Source: Planctomicrobium piriforme (lineage in GTDB: Bacteria; Planctomycetota; Planctomycetia; Planctomycetales; Planctomycetaceae). Taken from it: a DNA stretch of 45,549 bases. The DNA lies in contig CAMATH010000063.1 in NCBI GenBank assembly GCA_945860955.1, forward strand, positions 1 to 45,549. Reading direction: 5' to 3'. The notes under the pieces were generated by a model. That model was not told the DNA's origin, did not search any database, and worked only from the letters and a program-made list of their open reading frames with translations. Shown here in pieces: positions 9,209-18,305 of the stretch (positions are counted from its first letter, which is position 1; each line of letters starts with the position of its first letter). A program made the translations under genes and the position numbers.

Positions 9209-10030
9209 ATGAACTCGAAGAATGGAAGTGTGTTTGACGATCGGATACCGATCGACGTGGAACACTTTCTGCGCGCATCGCGACAGCGGGTCGAGGGCTA
9301 TGGCGAACGGGTCGGTGTTCTGGCGGAACAGCAAAGTCGTCGTCAGGAGGAATGGTATCAACGCTTGACTGCGGAAATTCGTTCGGAGTTGGAACTTGAC
9401 GACGACATTGATCCAGCCGACCTCACGGACGAACTCGTCGCGGAACACGTCACGGCCCAGCATTACCGGGGATTTGAGCGTCGTGATTTGGAGGAACATA
9501 CCGACGAACTCGTGGAACTTGAAAACGAACGTCGCCAGTTGGACTATCACAAGTTCCGTATCGCGTCGGTTTACGTGGCCAGGGAGTTCAAGGAAATGGC
9601 GAACGTAGAACGGCTGGTTCTGTACGGCCGTCTCGCAACACCCCTGTCCCTGCAAAAGGAGAACCGCGAACCCTTTCGTTATGCGCGACAGTTGGCGTAC
9701 CCAATCACCAACCACATTGATCTCGCGGTCTGGTTGACGGAATTCGACGACTTGAAATCGCTTCAAAAGGCGCGCGTGCGGGCCGTCCAGAAACTGCTAC
9801 AGGAAACCGGCAACGGGGTCGCGCATCACCAGGTCTGCATCGCCCTGTTCGCCGTCGGCTCCGATGAATACCACGGGCACCTGTGCAATTTCAAAGAATG
9901 CCCGGCGTGTAAACCCGATTGCGACGTGATGGACTGTGGGCTACATCCCTTTGCGCAGCGTTTTCCCCGATTTGAATGGAGAATGGAGGAATTCGCGGCC
10001 GACCGGAGTCTGCTTCTATTGAAACGGTAG
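9209..10030 (+). CDS. Nucleotidyltransferase-like protein with Cys-rich C-terminus
   Basis: A 273-aa protein of uncertain role. Residues 1-115 are highly charged and probably helical. Residues about 118-200 (VERLVLYGRLATPL, then HIDLAVWLTEFDDLKSLQKA) recall the nucleotidyltransferase fold, where a 'GS' loop is followed by an Asp-containing 'DLDLAV' strand, but the GS loop is degenerate and only one clear Asp is present. Then VAHHQVCIALFAVGSDEYHG leads into a Cys cluster (Cys226, 231, 234, 238, 243; CNFKECPACKPDCDVMDCG) that could bind zinc. I recall uncharacterised proteins with the same VDLAVWV, VAHHQVE and CPKGKPEC pattern. The ATG at 9209 has GGAAAG just upstream; a GTG at 9197 is the alternative. 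It sits 14 bp after DUF1501, so it is probably in the operon. Confidence 0.6.
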   Translation: MNSKNGSVFDDRIPIDVEHFLRASRQRVEGYGERVGVLAEQQSRRQEEWYQRLTAEIRSELELDDDIDPADLTDELVAEHVTAQHYRGFERRDLEEHTDELVELENERRQLDYHKFRIASVYVAREFKEMANVERLVLYGRLATPLSLQKENREPFRYARQLAYPITNHIDLAVWLTEFDDLKSLQKARVRAVQKLLQETGNGVAHHQVCIALFAVGSDEYHGHLCNFKECPACKPDCDVMDCGLHPFAQRFPRFEWRMEEFAADRSLLLLKR

Positions 10031-10266
10031 GCGACTGTTCAAGGGCAATTTCGTGGCTTGTGAGATCCTTCGGACAAGTCGAACCACTAATGGCTCATGG
10101 ATTCGTTCCGGAAATCGACGAGTTGTTCCCGCGTGCGGCCGGGATGGAACCCTTTCAGGGTACGGCTCGGTGACGATTCTAAAACCCAGGGTGGGTCTCG
10201 CTCCGCTCGACCAACCCTGGGCTATGGGATCCAACCCCGTTGGGGTAAACTGAAACACTGTTCCAC
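10031..10266. repeat. Palindromic repeat between convergent genes (CCCTGGG/CCCCGTTGGGG type)
   Basis: Between the convergent NTase-like and kinase genes are two hairpins: CCCAGGGTGGG (10185-10195) pairing with CCAACCCTGGG (10211-10221) with one mismatch, and CCCC-GTT-GGGG (10235-10245). The same wording (ACCCTGGGCTAT, CCCCGTTGGGG) recurs at 40.9, 41.2 and 42.5 kb, so this is one member of a dispersed family. It may also act as a two-way terminator. Confidence 0.7.
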
Positions 10267-13200
10267 CTAATTGCTCTCATCCGCTGTCTTGTTCACTCGC
10301 GATTCCGCCTCGCGCAACAGAATTTGGGCGATCAGCAGGTCGTGATGGCCATGGTTGTTGAAATCGGCCAGCAGGCGGTCGATCAACTTCTTGGCCTTCT
10401 CCAGATCCGCCTGCGCTCCCTCGTTTTGTTCCAGTCGGCTCTTGGCGAGCGAACGCAAGGCGTAATTCAGAGCGAGGCCGTTGTCATTGGGCTGATGCCC
10501 GAGTGACGTATTCACCGCGTCGATCGCCGACTTCGCGTCCCCACTGCGATACGCGAGCAGCCCGCGTGCGAACCAGGCCCAGGGGAGCAGCCAGTCGGGC
10601 GGGGTGCCTTTGTCGAGCGCGTTCTCAAGCGTCGCTTTGGGAAGCAACGTCACATCCACTCCGTCGGCGAGCAGCAGACACGCCTTGCACATCCGCTCGG
10701 CCATTTGCGGGTCTTTCGTCCCGCCAAACTGTTTCAGCATCCCCGCGGCCAATTCCCGATAGTCGGCCTCGTTCTTCGACTGGATCAGAATCGGGGCCAG
10801 TCGCAGCCAGGATTCCGAATCCTTGGGTTGTTTCTCGATCTGACCGCGTCCCAATTCGATCGCCTCTTTCCATCGACCCAGGGCGGCATACGCGCGGAGA
10901 AGCTGCTGCTCTGTCTCGGCGTCCTCCGGATTGAGTTTCAAGATTGCCTGGAACGCGGTGATTGCCTGTTCGAAATCTCCTTGCGATCGACACGCCGCCC
11001 CCAGATTCATCCAGGCACTGAAATTGTTGGGATCGAGTTCCCCCGCCTTACGCAGGGCGACAATCGCCTCGTCCATTCTTCCCAGATTGCCGAGTAGCAC
11101 TCCCAGAATGCCAAAGGCATCCGTACTCGTCGGGTCGGCCTCGATCGCCGACCGGCACGCCACGACCCCCTCTTCGTACTTTCCCATCGCCAAAAAATTC
11201 AAGGCGAGATTGGTCTGCGCGAAGGGAGTTTTCGGATCCAGTTCAATCGCCAAACGATACTCCGCGTTCGACTCGGCGAGTTTTCCTTGCCGTTGAAAAA
11301 CGAATCCGAGTTTCAAGTGGGCCGTTGTTGACTCGGGATGGACTTCGATCGCGGCGCGATAGGCGGTCGCCGCTTCGTCGAGTTTCTCCTGCGCCGACAA
11401 CACATTTCCCAGACTGAGCCGCGCGTCGAGGTCTTGGGGATCAAGCGTGATCGCCGCCCGAAATTCAACGAGCGCTTCTTCGGAGCGACCCGCTTCCCAC
11501 AGTACAATGCCGTAGTTCACCCGCCCCACCGCATCCGACGGATCCAGGGCGAGCGCGGCCTGGAACTCGGTGATCGCTTCCTCCATTTTTCCCTGGCGCT
11601 TCAGAATCTCCCCCAGGTTGCTGCGGGAGATCACATCGGTGGGGTTGAGTTTCGCCGCGGTGCGCAGCGCTTCGACCGCCTCGTCGAGTTTGCCCAGATT
11701 TGCCAGATCCACCCCCAAATTGATGTACGCCCCCGCCGCGTTCGGGCTGATCGAGATCGCGGTGCGATAGGCGGCGATCGCGTCGTTCCACTGTCCCTTG
11801 CGCGAAAACGAAACCCCCAGATCGGTACACCATGCCGCCCGGTTGGCCAGCCCCTCGTCCTGCGACAACCGTTCGATCAGTTGTCGAAACAGTCGCAGCG
11901 ATTCGTCGGCTTTCCCGGTCGCCGCGATCGCCTTGGCCAGTGTCCAGAGCGCCCCGGAACTCTTCGGACGCTGGGCCAGAGCGGCACGGGCGAAACCGAC
12001 GCTTTCAACCCATTCTCCGCGCTGGACAAGGCTTTCACTCAATTCATAATTCAGCCAAAAATCCCCCCGGTGCGCGTCCTGGGCATTCCGCAACAACTCA
12101 ATCGACGCCTGAACCTCACCCGCACCGCGGAGCGCCTCTCCCAGCCAGGCGATCAATTCGGGAGATTGCCGTCGCGCTTCGTCACGGTTGGAGAGTTCAC
12201 GTAACACGTGCGACTGATTGGAACGGAGCGCGGCTCGCACGGTGCGCCGCCAATCGCTGGAATCCGCCGCGTCCGCCACGTCGAACAGCTTCGACCGCAA
12301 CGCTTCATCCCGAACCGCGTCGGCGTGATCGCTGGGTGGCACCTCGCTGGTCAAAGCGGCGGCGACCGCTTCGCCCAATTGGGGTTCCCTAACGACAAGC
12401 GGCTGTTCTCCAACCTGCGTTTGCGCCTCATCCAGCAGGATCCGGGAAATCAAAAGATCGTGATCGGACCGATTGCGAATATCTCTTGTCAGGCGCGCGA
12501 GACTTTCTTCCGCCTCCCGCAAATCGCCGCGCGCCTCGATCACCAGTCCAAGCTGCTGGCGAGCCATCGCCCGCACCGCCAGAATCTCCACTTTCGCAAA
12601 ATTGTTGGGGCGGTTCTCTTCCGCCTCATCCAGACAGCGCAGCGCTTCCTTCGCGTCGCCGCCGCGGAGCTCCAGCAACCCCCGCGCGAACCAGAACCAC
12701 GCGAACAAGTCCTGTGATACCGTCGCCCCATCGAGTGCCGCGACCAGTCGCTCGCGTGGCAAGGAACTCAATTCGACAGCATCAGGCCGCAAGAGACACG
12801 CCTTGAGCGTCTGTTCGATTTGCCGACTGTCGGTTGACGAGGCGAACTGCCGCGCCATCCGCTCACAGAAGGGGCGATACGCGGCATCTCCCTCCGCCAG
12901 CACGACCAAGGGAGCAAGCTTCAACCAGGTTTCGGCGTCTCCGGGAGTCTGTTTGACAATTTGCCCCCCACTCCAAATCGCCATCTCCCAGTCTTTCGAC
13001 GAATACGCGTCGTGAAACTGTTTCAGCGTGGGACGGGGTACCGATCGGGCCCAGTTGTCGAGTGCCGCGATCAGGCTTTCGCGAATCGCCGACCGTTCGA
13101 CCCGGGCGGCCAAGTCAGAGGTCGCGAGCGCCGGTACATCGAGTCCCGCTTGTTCGAACGCCCGCGCATAACGTTCCGCCGCCGACGTGATATCGAAATA

Positions 13201-14949
13201 CTCGTAGCCGGCCATCCGCTGGGAATCGCCGGCGCGTCGGTCACCTGCCAGTCGGCCGCCGCGATTCGTATTCCCGCCATCCGCCTGGCTCAGACGGATC
13301 ATCTCCAGTTCATTCTGCAACGCCTTGTCGGACGCCGCCTGTTCGATTTGAGTGCGAACGTTGTCCGACCGCCCTTGCAACTCCGCGAGCAGTTGGGTGG
13401 CACTCTCCCGCAACTCGGGCGGGAGCGATTCCTGTCGAACGAGATCCACCGCCTCTTCGGCGTTCAGAATCCCCTTTTCCAATTCCGCTTGCTGAGTCGC
13501 CAGCTCGCCCGCGTCAGCGAGTCCCCGATGCAGTTGAGCGGCGTTCAACACCTTGTGAAACTTGGCGGTCGCCACCGCGCGCCGTTGTGACTGGGTGGTT
13601 TGAATCCACATCCAGCTCCCACCGGCGAGACTTAACAGCAGGACTACCGAAGTCGCCAGAGCCAAAGTCACGCGACGTCGCTTGCGTTCTTCCTCGGCTC
13701 GGGCGGTCTGTGCGACCCGCTCCATTTCCGCCGCCCGCAACCGCGATTCCACCGACCGCAAATAATCGGTCACACGTTGCGCCACCACACTCGCGTCGCG
13801 CGGACGGTTGGCCGGATCGACCTGGAGACACTCTTTCGCCAGACCAATCAATTCCTGGTCGGCACCACAGGCGTCGAGTCGCGCGAGACAGGGGGCGAGT
13901 TCGCCGCGCGTCGCCAGTTCGACAATGCTCCATCCCGTCGGTCCCAGATACGGGGGCTTCTCGGTGAGGATTTGCGTCAGAATCGCCCCCAACGAAAACA
14001 CGTCACAGCGTTCGTCGAGCCGATCGATCTCACCCCGCGCTTGCTCGGGGGGCATGTAGGCGGGTGTCCCCATCACCCGTCCCATTTCGGTGACGGTCCC
14101 CGCGCCCGTCTGGGAATCCCCCTCCAGAGTGCGGCGGGTTTGAACCGATGTCGTCGCGGGTTTCACGTCGCGATCGGGTCGTTCACCCCCCCGACTCGAT
14201 TCGGCCAGCACCTTCGCCAGCCCCCAGTCCATCACCTGGACTTCACCAAACGCCCCCACCATGACATTGGCCGGCTTCAGGTCACGGTGAATCACTCCGC
14301 GACTGTGCGCATAGGCGACGGTCTGGCAGATCTGTTCGAAGATTCCGACAAACCGGGAACGGCCATCAGCCGGCTCGGCTCGTCGCTCCAATAACTCGAA
14401 CAGCGTTTGCCCTTTCACGAACTTCATGCTGAAGAACGGACTGCGGTCGGCGAGCTGACCCAGTTCATACACCGGGGCGATTCCCGGATGCTGCAACTGG
14501 CCGCCGATCTGCGCCTCCTCAATGAATCGCCGCACCACTTCGGGATTCTGTTTGTGCGATTCGAGCAACACCTTGATCGCCAGATCGCGTCCCAGGTCGG
14601 TATCCCTCCCCAGCAGAACCGCCCCCATACCACCCTGGGCGATTTTCCCCAGCAGTTGATACCGACCGCCGACTTCATTGGTGGGTGGCTGGACCGGAGT
14701 GGAAGGAGTCGTGGGATGCGCGGGAAATGGTGCGGTGTCGGGCAGTTGGACATGCGGGACACAATCGAGTGTTTGCCCCAGCGACTGCAACACACTCGAA
14801 TGCCCCTCGCCGATAGAGAACGAGTCGCTGTCATTTGGGGCGGGAGGAGTTGGATCCTGGGGAACCCACGTCGCCTGTGGATCGAGTTCCGCATCGGAGG
14901 TTTCCATTGCCGTCTCACGCGGATCAAAATCGATTGGCTTCTCGGTCAT
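10267..14949 (-). CDS. Ser/Thr protein kinase with transmembrane helix and long TPR region
   Basis: A 1560-aa bacterial (PknB/Hanks-type) kinase. The kinase domain spans about residues 95-400, with the Gly-rich loop GKIAQGGMGAV, ATP-binding Lys126 (LAIKVLL), catalytic HRDLKPANV (Asp223), metal-binding DWG (Asp241, in place of DFG) and the GTPAYMPPEQARG activation segment end. A basic, coiled stretch precedes one transmembrane helix (about 428-449). The C-terminal part, on the other side of the membrane, is helical and includes about ten consecutive TPR units (for example AGAYINLGVDLANLGKLDEA, VEALRTAAKLNPT), suited to protein binding. All catalytic residues appear intact. Start: ATG at 14949 (MTEKPIDFD) is preferred; ATG at 14988 adds 13 Arg-rich residues and neither has a clear ribosome site. 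Typical of planctomycete signalling; targets unknown. Confidence 0.9.
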   Translation of the reverse strand: MTEKPIDFDPRETAMETSDAELDPQATWVPQDPTPPAPNDSDSFSIGEGHSSVLQSLGQTLDCVPHVQLPDTAPFPAHPTTPSTPVQPPTNEVGGRYQLLGKIAQGGMGAVLLGRDTDLGRDLAIKVLLESHKQNPEVVRRFIEEAQIGGQLQHPGIAPVYELGQLADRSPFFSMKFVKGQTLFELLERRAEPADGRSRFVGIFEQICQTVAYAHSRGVIHRDLKPANVMVGAFGEVQVMDWGLAKVLAESSRGGERPDRDVKPATTSVQTRRTLEGDSQTGAGTVTEMGRVMGTPAYMPPEQARGEIDRLDERCDVFSLGAILTQILTEKPPYLGPTGWSIVELATRGELAPCLARLDACGADQELIGLAKECLQVDPANRPRDASVVAQRVTDYLRSVESRLRAAEMERVAQTARAEEERKRRRVTLALATSVVLLLSLAGGSWMWIQTTQSQRRAVATAKFHKVLNAAQLHRGLADAGELATQQAELEKGILNAEEAVDLVRQESLPPELRESATQLLAELQGRSDNVRTQIEQAASDKALQNELEMIRLSQADGGNTNRGGRLAGDRRAGDSQRMAGYEYFDITSAAERYARAFEQAGLDVPALATSDLAARVERSAIRESLIAALDNWARSVPRPTLKQFHDAYSSKDWEMAIWSGGQIVKQTPGDAETWLKLAPLVVLAEGDAAYRPFCERMARQFASSTDSRQIEQTLKACLLRPDAVELSSLPRERLVAALDGATVSQDLFAWFWFARGLLELRGGDAKEALRCLDEAEENRPNNFAKVEILAVRAMARQQLGLVIEARGDLREAEESLARLTRDIRNRSDHDLLISRILLDEAQTQVGEQPLVVREPQLGEAVAAALTSEVPPSDHADAVRDEALRSKLFDVADAADSSDWRRTVRAALRSNQSHVLRELSNRDEARRQSPELIAWLGEALRGAGEVQASIELLRNAQDAHRGDFWLNYELSESLVQRGEWVESVGFARAALAQRPKSSGALWTLAKAIAATGKADESLRLFRQLIERLSQDEGLANRAAWCTDLGVSFSRKGQWNDAIAAYRTAISISPNAAGAYINLGVDLANLGKLDEAVEALRTAAKLNPTDVISRSNLGEILKRQGKMEEAITEFQAALALDPSDAVGRVNYGIVLWEAGRSEEALVEFRAAITLDPQDLDARLSLGNVLSAQEKLDEAATAYRAAIEVHPESTTAHLKLGFVFQRQGKLAESNAEYRLAIELDPKTPFAQTNLALNFLAMGKYEEGVVACRSAIEADPTSTDAFGILGVLLGNLGRMDEAIVALRKAGELDPNNFSAWMNLGAACRSQGDFEQAITAFQAILKLNPEDAETEQQLLRAYAALGRWKEAIELGRGQIEKQPKDSESWLRLAPILIQSKNEADYRELAAGMLKQFGGTKDPQMAERMCKACLLLADGVDVTLLPKATLENALDKGTPPDWLLPWAWFARGLLAYRSGDAKSAIDAVNTSLGHQPNDNGLALNYALRSLAKSRLEQNEGAQADLEKAKKLIDRLLADFNNHGHHDLLIAQILLREAESRVNKTADESN

Positions 14950-15083
14950 CGGTCGCACCCGGGCGAAAGTCGCGCGAACAGATACCATTCCGGGCAGTCT
15001 GTCTGCGGCGGAACGATCTCGCTGATGGAAACGCTATCAGTCTGACAAGCTGCGGAATCGGCTGGAAGTCGATAAACGATCTC

Positions 15084-15265
15084 GTTCCCAAGGTTTCCTT
15101 GGGAACGCACCCTTAACGATCTCGTTCCCAAGGTCTCCTTGGGGACGCACCATTCCGAAGCTCTGCTTCGGGCGGCAAACAATTCAGCGGCGGCGTCAAC
15201 GCTCTTTGCGATGCTTTTACGAAGCAGAGCTTCGGACGATGCGTTCCCAAGCAGAGCTTGGGAAC
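15084..15265. repeat. Array of five palindromic repeats between divergent genes
   Basis: Hairpins lie at 15084-15106 (GTTCCCAAGG..CCTTGGGAAC), 15124-15146 (same unit, one change), 15155-15171 (CCGAAGCTCTGCTTCGG), 15220-15235 (CGAAGCAGAGCTTCGG) and 15243-15265 (GTTCCCAAGCAGAGCTTGGG plus AAC). The last two units are in inverted orientation to the first ones when their flanks (CTCG..CGCAC) are compared, so the whole block is a large inverted array. This matches the 'GTTCCCAAGCTCTGCTTGGG' class of dispersed repeats I recall from planctomycete and other genomes. Confidence 0.85.
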
Positions 15266-15390
15266 GAGGACTTGTCACGATCTTGTAGTGGCTTCCCCCT
15301 GTGTTCGCGATCTGGCACAATCCGGCGACGGTGCGTCGACACCTTGTGTCGACAACCGATTCCGGGTCAACCACGTCTCGATCGTGCTCA

Positions 15391-15394
15391 GGAG
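15391..15394 (+). promoter_or_regulatory. Ribosome binding site deciding a TTG start
   Basis: GGAG at 15391-15394 lies 8 nt before TTG at 15403. The TTG places a signal peptide exactly at the N-terminus of the DUF1080-serine hydrolase, whereas the longer frame would bury it, so this site decides the start. Confidence 0.75.
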
Positions 15395-15402
15395 ACTTTG
15401 CC

Positions 15403-17238
15403 TTGCTCGCCCGCTCGCTCCGATTACTGGTTTGTGGATTGTCACTCGCTCTGTTGTCTCACGCCGCCCGCGCGGGGGACTGGAGTACCGACCAGATCCC
15501 GCATTTCCCACAGGGGGAATTGCCGGTGCGACTGTTCAATGGCCGCGATCTCAGTGGTTGGGATGGACAGAAAGGGAAGCTCTTTTCGGTGGAGGACGGA
15601 GAGATCGTCGGACGCAACTCCGCCGACAACGCCCCCGCCGCCAGCACCTATCTGGTGACGGCGCGCAAATACCGGAATTTTCGGCTCGTGTTCGAAAGCC
15701 AGCTCGTCACCAGCGAAATGCACTCCGGAATCGCTCTGTGGGGACGCAACGTGGAAAAGGGAGGAGATCCATTCAGCTATCAGGGGCATCTGGTGATGTA
15801 TCCCTCGGGATACGGTTATTACGACCTGTTCCGCCGCAACAGCATCTTTCAAGACACGCTGGGAGTCGCCAAACGCGTGGGGGTTCAGCACGACTGGAAC
15901 AAGATGGAGATTCTGGCGAGTGGCCGGCGGATTCGACATGTTGTGAATGGAACGCTGGTCGCCGACTGGTCGGATCCGCAGCCCGAATTGTGTGACGCCG
16001 GGCCGATCGGCTTGCAACTGCATTCCAACACGGTCGCGCAGGAGGTTCGTTGGCGGGGGTTGGTGTTGTCCGAAAATCCGCAGGACGTGTTGATCACGCT
16101 GGCGCATCGCGACGCGGGACTGGTGACGGCGGGCAATCCGGCCGAGTCGGGAATGGACGCCGCCGCCCTCGCGAAAATCAACGACCGGATGAAGCGCTAC
16201 ATCACCGAAAGACAGGTCGCGGGAGTGGTGACGCTGGTGGCGCGGCGTGGTCGTGTGGTGTATCACGACGCGGTGGGACACGCCGACATCGCGGGGAATC
16301 GCGAGATGGCGAAAGACTCACTCTTCGCCATCGCTTCGATGACCAAGCCGATCACGGCGGCGGCGGTGATGATTCTGGTCGACGAAGGGAAACTGAGTCT
16401 CGACGATCCGGTTTCGAAGTACATTCCCGCGTTCGCGCAAACAACGCTCGCCGAGGGGAAGAAGCCGGCCCGCGAGATCACCGTTCGCGATTGTCTGACG
16501 CACACCAACGGACTGGTGAGCGACCAGAAGAATCAGGGGACGCTGGCGAACACGGCGGAAGTGTTGTCGAAGACCACCTTGGCGTTTGACCCGGGGACCA
16601 AGTGGCAATACGGGCCGGGCTTGAGCGTCGCCGGCCGGGTTGTGGAGATCGTCTCAGGAAAGAGCTTCGACGACTTTCTGGCGAACCGGATTTTCCAGCC
16701 GTTGCAGATGAAGGACACGTCGTTCCGCCCGAGCGAAGAACAAGCGAAGCGGCTGGCGAAGCTGTATCAGCCAACTGCGGACAAGCGGGGAATCGAACCG
16801 GGATCTCACTGGCTGTTTGACTTGAGTCCCGACACCAAACCGAACCCTTCGGGAGGACTTTATTCGACCGCTCAGGATATGGTCCGGTTCTACCAGATGA
16901 TTCTGAACGGCGGGACACTAGAGGGGCAGACGATTCTGTCGTGGAACGCGGTGCGCCAGATGACTCTTGTCCAGACGGGTGACTTGGTCACCGGGTTCAC
17001 GCCCGGCAATGGCTGGGGACTCGGCTTTTGTGTGGTGCGTGAACCGCAAGGCGCGACGGCGGCGGTGGGGGCGGGTACCCACGGCCACGGGGGCGCGTTT
17101 GGGACGCAAGGCTGGATCGATCCGCAAAAGGAGATGATCTACGTGCTGCTGATCGCGCGGCAGAATTTCGGCAGTGGCGACGGAGCCGACATTCGGAGCG
17201 AGTTTCAGCGTCTCGCGGTTGAGGCGATTCGGGATTAG
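15403..17238 (+). CDS. DUF1080 domain fused to class C beta-lactamase-like serine hydrolase
   Basis: A secreted 611-aa two-domain protein. Signal peptide 1-24 (ending SHAARA). Residues about 30-220 are DUF1080 (LFNGRDLSGWDGQKGKLFSV, EMHSGIALWGR, GPIGLQLHS), a concanavalin-like fold in which 3-keto-disaccharide hydrolase activity has been described. Residues about 245-605 are a serine hydrolase of the beta-lactamase/transpeptidase group with the nucleophile motif S312-M-T-K315, Tyr403 (YGPGLS, second motif) and a GHGG third motif. All three motif positions are filled, so the hydrolase is probably active as an esterase or D-Ala peptidase rather than a true lactamase. TTG start supported by GGAG 8 nt upstream. 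It converges with the epimerase gene, the stops being 13 bp apart. Confidence 0.88.
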   Translation: MLARSLRLLVCGLSLALLSHAARAGDWSTDQIPHFPQGELPVRLFNGRDLSGWDGQKGKLFSVEDGEIVGRNSADNAPAASTYLVTARKYRNFRLVFESQLVTSEMHSGIALWGRNVEKGGDPFSYQGHLVMYPSGYGYYDLFRRNSIFQDTLGVAKRVGVQHDWNKMEILASGRRIRHVVNGTLVADWSDPQPELCDAGPIGLQLHSNTVAQEVRWRGLVLSENPQDVLITLAHRDAGLVTAGNPAESGMDAAALAKINDRMKRYITERQVAGVVTLVARRGRVVYHDAVGHADIAGNREMAKDSLFAIASMTKPITAAAVMILVDEGKLSLDDPVSKYIPAFAQTTLAEGKKPAREITVRDCLTHTNGLVSDQKNQGTLANTAEVLSKTTLAFDPGTKWQYGPGLSVAGRVVEIVSGKSFDDFLANRIFQPLQMKDTSFRPSEEQAKRLAKLYQPTADKRGIEPGSHWLFDLSPDTKPNPSGGLYSTAQDMVRFYQMILNGGTLEGQTILSWNAVRQMTLVQTGDLVTGFTPGNGWGLGFCVVREPQGATAAVGAGTHGHGGAFGTQGWIDPQKEMIYVLLIARQNFGSGDGADIRSEFQRLAVEAIRD

Positions 17239-17251
17239 TCGCGAGTCGACT

Positions 17252-18211
17252 TTACGCGAGGACCGGGCCGGCGGTGACTTCAAACCACAGTCGCGCCTGG
17301 CCTCCGGGAGGAAGTTCGCGCCAGCCCGCGTCAACGCCGCGCGCCTCGAGATTGATCGCGTCGGTGACACAGGTGTACGGTTCGAGACAGACGGATCGCC
17401 CATGGGGAGGCGTGAAGACCACCAGCTCCCGGAATTCTGGACCGAACGACTGGGTGACCTGTAGGCCGGCGGCGGGATCCATCACTGTGGTTTCCGTTCT
17501 GCCGCCACGAGATTTCAGCCCGCCAAACACATGATCGAGTTTCATGCCGGCCAGCGTCAGGCCTTCCCTTAAGTCCACTTCAGAGGGAATGGCGAGCCGT
17601 CGGCCCGTGGGGAGTGAGTCGACCAGTTCCCACAGTTCCCCGACAGGTGCCTGTATCAGCACATCGCCAGTACAACCGCCCGGGGCGAGTGGAATCCGAA
17701 AATAGGTGTGCGTCCCGAACCCCCAGGGAAGCGGAACACGGTCGGTGTTGACGATGCGGAGATCGCAGCGCAGAACCGAGTCGGCGAGGTGGTAACACGC
17801 TTCGATCAGAAAATCGGCGGGCCAGTCTTCGCGCACCTCGGGGTAGTCTCGTCCCAGGTGGAACTCCCCAATCAACGTGTCGGCGGTCTGCTTCGTCACC
17901 CGCCAGGCGCGGTTCATGACATAGCCGTGAATTGAATTGCCGTTCGGATCGATGCGGGAATGCCGCAGTTGCCAGTCGCGATTCTGGCAATGAAATTTTC
18001 CCTCGCGAATTCGATTGGGGAACGGAAAGAGGAGCGGAATACCGCTCCGCGTTGGGGAGGAAGCGGGGGTGCCGAATTCGGGTTCCGTGTCGAGAATCTC
18101 CACACTTTTGCCGAAGCAGGGGATTTTCAACGAATGGCAGTTGAACCCGGCTTCCGGAAGAATCTGCGCCGTCGCGCGGCTGGTCTGATCAAACAGGGTG
18201 ATGGAGGGCAT
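17252..18211 (-). CDS. Aldose 1-epimerase (GalM-like)
   Basis: A 319-aa cytoplasmic protein of the aldose 1-epimerase family (PF01263), which interconverts alpha and beta anomers of sugars. Family blocks visible: SGIPLLFPFPNRIREGKF, SIHGYVMNRAWRV (the conserved His region), PWGFGTHTYFRI (second His), DHVFGG, and CLEPYTCVTDAINL, where the Glu of the EP(Y) block is the expected catalytic base. The start at 18211 (MPSITLFDQ) is chosen over an upstream ATG at 18316 because the added 35 residues are of low complexity and overlap the next gene's end. It is the second gene after the zinc-ribbon protein on the same strand, 95 bp apart. It may process sugars released by neighbouring hydrolases. Confidence 0.87.
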   Translation of the reverse strand: MPSITLFDQTSRATAQILPEAGFNCHSLKIPCFGKSVEILDTEPEFGTPASSPTRSGIPLLFPFPNRIREGKFHCQNRDWQLRHSRIDPNGNSIHGYVMNRAWRVTKQTADTLIGEFHLGRDYPEVREDWPADFLIEACYHLADSVLRCDLRIVNTDRVPLPWGFGTHTYFRIPLAPGGCTGDVLIQAPVGELWELVDSLPTGRRLAIPSEVDLREGLTLAGMKLDHVFGGLKSRGGRTETTVMDPAAGLQVTQSFGPEFRELVVFTPPHGRSVCLEPYTCVTDAINLEARGVDAGWRELPPGGQARLWFEVTAGPVLA

Positions 18212-18305
18212 GGGGGCGCAAAGGGACGAGAGTGGGGGCTTTCGGTCGTGGGATCGACCGTCCAGATGTCTGTGGGAATGAAGAGCATCATCCGGGAATC
18301 GACCC

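Noticed and set aside
8259-9278. 339-aa minus-strand frame inside the DUF1501 gene
   Set aside because: Shadow of DUF1501; no domain.
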